Source: Collodictyon triciliatum (taxonomy: Eukaryota; CRuMs). From it: a stretch of DNA of 24,191 nucleotides. The position numbers were made by a program, and so were the translations under genes. The first letter of the stretch is position 1; the number at the start of each line of letters is the position of its first letter. The stretch covers positions 1 to 24,191 of the forward strand of contig JBHJMP010001256.1 of assembly GCA_043381765.1 (NCBI GenBank), in the 5' to 3' direction. The notes under the pieces are model-generated. The model saw nothing but the letters and a program-made list of their open reading frames with translations. It searched no databases and had not been told where the DNA came from. Of the stretch, positions 21,101-24,191 are shown piece after piece.

Positions 21101-22752
21101 CAGAAATGGTCGTTGTGTGGGTGTTTATGTCATACCCAAGTCTTCGGCTCGTGACTTTTTGGAGGACCATGTTGAATTAGAGAAAGTTGCACGTACGGGT
21201 CTGCTGAGGTAATATCCTTAACCTAGATAGTAGGGCGTAGTTGTTCTCGTATGAGTAGATGAAGCATAGGGGTCTATACACTCAATCATTTATAAAGAAT
21301 ATTTTGGGGTAAATGTTAAAAGAAAAAAAAACGCAATATATTGAAAATTCCATTTTGTGAAATGACCTGAAGATCGGTGTCGTAAGGGTTGTGAAGCGAA
21401 AGATACGTAGAAAACTTAGACCCCAGTATCACATTCAGATTAAGCAAAGGCGTTACTCGATATGGGTTGGCAATCCCATGAGCACGGACCTATCACAAGT
21501 TAATTGAGATAATACAATACTAGACACTTTCCATATTGTTATTATAAGAAAATTCTTAAATAGTCTGAGTGAATGGAAACAATAAATAAAAAAAAATTTA
21601 AATCGAATAAAAGAAAAAGAAGATAGGTTAAATTTCATAACACGTCTTTGTGTATAATTGAAAATTAAGATATACTTTAAACTCTAGGACTCCATAATTA
21701 GTACGGATGAAACCTTTCGAATCACTTTGTCCCAAAACTTGTGGCAAGTGTATGATTTGGATGATAATATGTCCACGTGGTTGAATCATCTATATAAAGC
21801 GTAAACATTGAGATATAATTTGAATTAATGGAATGATAATGGACTGAGGAAGAAACCCGTTTCAAAATACAATCATCGTATGTGAGAAGAAGAAAATCAC
21901 CCTATCAAGCACTGTCGCATTGAAATGGTTTGAGTCAAATGAAACATCTTTAAGGTTCACAGGGCGGTCTGATGAATTGATAATCTCAAGGGACTCTCCG
22001 ACGGGAATAAATATCGGTCTGTCATGACATAGAAGTAGAACATGGAGAAAGATATGTTCCTGAGACCGTGTGAATTTTGAAAAGCTCTTGATGCTTACAG
22101 AAATGAGGTAAAATTGTTATAAAAAAGGATAGAGGCAAACCTCTCCTTGAAATCCAAAACAGTAGGGGATAATTTGATTGTGTTCGGTGCCAATGGTAAG
22201 CTACTCTGATCTTCAGAGATCCTTTGATTTTGTCCACGTGTGAGTGGCAGATATTAATAAAGAAAAATCATTGCTACTTTGAATCGAATAAAGGAAAAAA
22301 AATCATTACTACTAGATGTTTTTATGGTTTCACATACCATTTCTTCTGGGTGACATAGGATTGAAGAATTACAAGATAAAAAATAAGATTAGAATGTAAG
22401 GAAATACGTGTATTTCTGGTATTTTTATTCGAGATAAAAATTTTAGTGTTAATTTTTCTGCTCCGTGCTTCAAACAGATCAACCTTGATAATGGCAGGAA
22501 GAAATAGGGACAGATTTCATTCATATGATAAGGATTAGTGGCCGTTCAGAACAGGTTTACCTCAAATGTTTGTGGAGCTTCATTTCCAACTTTCACTTCG
22601 ATGGTTTCAGTATCACCTGCTTGGATGGATGTAAGGAAGTAAGTGTTGGTGTCAACTTTTCAAGCTTCTTTCCCTTCCTTTCCATTTTTTTTTTTTTTTT
22701 GCAAACAAAGGGCCAGAAATATTATACGCTGGAAATAGAGAGGCCATATCAT
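11233..22752 (-). CDS. TMEM131 family protein, 30 exons, about 2571 aa
   Basis: TMEM131 is an ER membrane protein; in animals its luminal PapD-like domains bind procollagen and its cytosolic tail binds TRAPPIII. Exons in complement order: 22707-22752, 22561-22616, 22141-22205, 21901-22018, 21676-21789, 21367-21489, 21136-21222, 20839-20977, 20508-20608, 20298-20387, 20146-20205, 19925-20018, 19817-19888, 19538-19713, 19239-19376, 19002-19132, 18783-18854, 18574-18636, 18298-18474, 17980-18104, 17760-17854, 17544-17641, 17344-17428, 17092-17259, 16852-16989, 16599-16696, 16388-16537, 16160-16304, 13407-16092, 11233-13238. Phases agree throughout. Features: signal peptide (1 to about 16), LSPTVLDF (46-53), GIANPYRV, SPSFPGR, NPSDVPIHVQ, KNNLTILEIVELRGE, YGFEVLNC, LPYDLLADCADRIP, and a transmembrane helix about 1058-1075. 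A Ser/Thr/Gln-rich then Gly/Met/Pro-rich tail follows to the end. Least certain are exons 12-14 (36-nt intron) and exon 3's acceptor. Confidence 0.92.
13356..13417 (+). mobile_element. Second truncated retroelement-tail insertion, splice-site duplicating
   Basis: The insert 13377-13399 carries the core TTGAATCGAATAAAGGAAA. The flanks are direct repeats of ATGATACC-T(n)-AGTT: 13356-13376 with nine T and 13400-13417 with six T. The repeat spans the exon-29/intron junction of the minus-strand TMEM131 gene, so the GGTATCAT donor now exists twice. Only the donor at 13406 keeps the frame into exon 30. Confidence 0.6.
18134..18162. repeat. A29 tract (T29 in sense of TMEM131)
   Basis: Homopolymer within the intron 18105-18297, next to a short ATT repeat. 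It lies 30 bp upstream of the 3' splice site of exon 20. Confidence 0.93.
20653..20763. repeat. 12-bp minisatellite (GACATAGATATA)n
   Basis: About nine copies of a 12-mer built from alternating GACATA and GATATA half-units, in the TMEM131 intron 20609-20838. Open frames across it (Ile-Asp repeats) are artefacts. Confidence 0.95.
22263..22313 (+). mobile_element. Third truncated retroelement-tail insertion with 16-bp TSD
   Basis: The core TTGAATCGAATAAAGGAAA (22279-22297) sits between AAAAATCATTGCTACT (22263-22278) and AAAAATCATTACTACT (22298-22313), a direct repeat with one mismatch. It lies in the TMEM131 intron 22206-22560. It has the same plus orientation as the copies at 5557 and 13379, which is antisense to this gene. 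Confidence 0.6.
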
Positions 22753-24191
22753 AATTAAATTGAGCTGCTGCGAACGGATAATGAGGGTTTCTTGTTGAAA
22801 TATTAGTTTTGTGGCAGTAGTGAACCTTGTGTTTGTTTGCCACGTTCTTGATCATTGTTTTTCTTGGATGTGCAGGCTCCAGTGTGCAAAGAATTAAACG
22901 CCACGAAAAAAAGCGCGAGGAAACAAAAGACTTTCCGTCCCTTTGTTTCTTTTCTTGAGTTCTTTTCCATCTTGCTTTGATTAAGTTTCCTTGGAAGGTT
23001 TGTAACTCCGCTCTATACTTCCTTGAAATTTAGAGAGATGAGAAATAAAATCAAAGGGGTTGGAGTTTGGCCTTATTTTAGTTAATACAATCAAGCTAGA
23101 TGAAAATCAGGGAGAGTATACAAAGTCTCATATTAAGGTAATAGGTCAAAAGAAAGATAGAAAAAGTGAGTTCTCTAAGGTTAAGAGAGCAGGTCGGGGA
23201 CGTTGTTGTTTTCGCCCGGAAACGAGCATATGGAAACCTTCAGAAAAAGCATAATTGTTGGTTATGGCGAAAACATGACTGGATAAGCTGAAAAGCAGGA
23301 AGTGCGCCAGTTTCTTATTGCACTCGTTGTTTTTGTTTTCTTCGTGTTGTCTTTTCATATTTTTTTTTTGGTATCTTGTTTCTTCTCGTGCCGTTCTTTT
23401 TGTGTGGCTGAGTGCTACGGTCTTTTTTTTCTTTTTTTTCTTTTTTTTTCTTTTTGCTATAGGTTGGTTTGGTTTGGTTTTAGTTGCGAGAATGAGAATG
23501 AGTTAACCAGCTTCAAAAAGAAAGTGTGGTAAGCAGGGCGATAAAATAGTGACGAAACAGTATTAATACGTGGAGTGTGCGTTGCAACAGAGCAGGACAC
23601 GAATAGCCAGCCCGCACGACGAGATTAAGTCGGATCCACTAATCCACTCACCAGTAAATCGAGTTTGTTCAGAAAGAGACAATGGACGAAAAATAAAGAA
23701 TATTCTATTTAATTTCTAAGAAATCTTACAAATGTGGATATTTCTAATCCGGTCGTTCGGTGGTCAATTTTAGATGGTCGTGGGACATCCGTGTTGGTGT
23801 TTTTGTTGACATCCACGCTTTCAATCCCACGTATTCATAACATACCTGGATTATAGATATTAAAAGTATTTGCGAGTGTTGATGACAAAAGCACACGTCA
23901 GATATCTCAATTGCATTACAAACGCATTTCTTTCCTTTATATGATTCAAAGTGCAGCGAAGTTATTCCATACAAAGGGGCGAGATAGGTGTGCATGGGAG
24001 AGAGCAAACGCGAGTAGGAGAAGACACTACGTGGAGGCGAATATCAAGAAATCAGTGATAGCGAGTTGGTCAGGTGCGCGACCCAACTGGTTGATTGGTT
24101 GCGTGGGTAGCAGGGGTTGGATATGCTGTGGGAGATATCTTACGACACATTCCCACATCTCTCTTCGCTTGCGGTCAGAGTAGCGAAGAAT
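22753..24191. other. Upstream of TMEM131, no gene recognised
   Basis: This should contain the TMEM131 5' UTR and promoter. A T-rich low-complexity stretch lies at about 23340-23460. Short open frames at 23060-23254, 23744-24007 and 23911-24183 have no recognisable domain and no convincing splice context. I saw no tRNA, rRNA or tandem repeat. The last 200 bases are more GC-rich and could belong to a gene beyond the window. Confidence 0.5.

Noticed and set aside
21590-21626. TTTAAATCGAATAAAAGAAAAA as a fourth copy of the 19-bp insert
   Set aside because: It shares only AATCGAATAAA with changes on both sides and has no flanking direct repeat; AT-rich coincidence is likely.
22338-22345. Possible 8-nt microexon of TMEM131 between CCCAG and GTATGTG
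   Set aside because: Direct joining of 22561 to 22205 keeps the frame without it, giving QTFE-SSLPLAPN; the microexon is unnecessary, though not excluded.

Overview
The window is eukaryotic nuclear DNA. All four recognisable genes are split by spliceosomal introns, and AT-rich non-coding DNA is full of microsatellites. The intron-dense genes, the relic of a Fanzor-type (eukaryotic TnpB-like) gene, and the gene set (mitochondrial-type FabG, fungal-type nucleoside phosphorylase, BI-1, TMEM131) suggest an early-diverging fungus, probably Mucoromycota. That placement is an inference; the sequence holds no rRNA or other marker. There is one assembly gap (3758-4034).

Layout. 1-1109: AT-rich, with two weak possible exon fragments. 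1110-2990 (+): a decayed Fanzor RNA-guided nuclease gene whose pieces are readable across several frames, with a diverged RuvC site. 2991-4286: no gene seen; an ATT array, the gap and an A(6-8)C array. 4287-6541 (+): a seven-exon 3-oxoacyl-ACP reductase, missing its extreme N-terminus. 6542-7154: an intergenic region with a (GAAA)n tract and an A60 tract. 7155-8424 (+): a very GC-rich three-exon uridine/purine nucleoside phosphorylase-family gene whose first intron is GC-AG. 8600-10312 (-): a five-exon Bax inhibitor-1 (TMBIM6) gene. 10313-11232: a possible unidentified plus-strand gene and a (GA)n tract. 11233-22752 (-): a 30-exon gene for a TMEM131 homologue of about 2571 residues, with a signal peptide, luminal PapD-like domains, one transmembrane helix and a 1500-residue low-complexity cytosolic tail. 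22753-24191: no gene recognised.

The four genes do not form a pathway. FabG belongs to type II fatty-acid synthesis, the phosphorylase to nucleoside salvage, and BI-1 and TMEM131 are ER membrane proteins. Their adjacency is probably incidental.

Two features deserve most attention. The first is the Fanzor relic. The second is a set of three tiny insertions (5538-5575, 13377-13399, 22279-22297) sharing the 19-mer TTGAATCGAATAAAGGAAA. All lie on the plus strand, inside introns of two genes, and each is flanked by 16-21 bp direct repeats. They look like extremely 5'-truncated 3' ends of a polyadenylated retroelement, and one has duplicated a 5' splice site of the TMEM131 gene.
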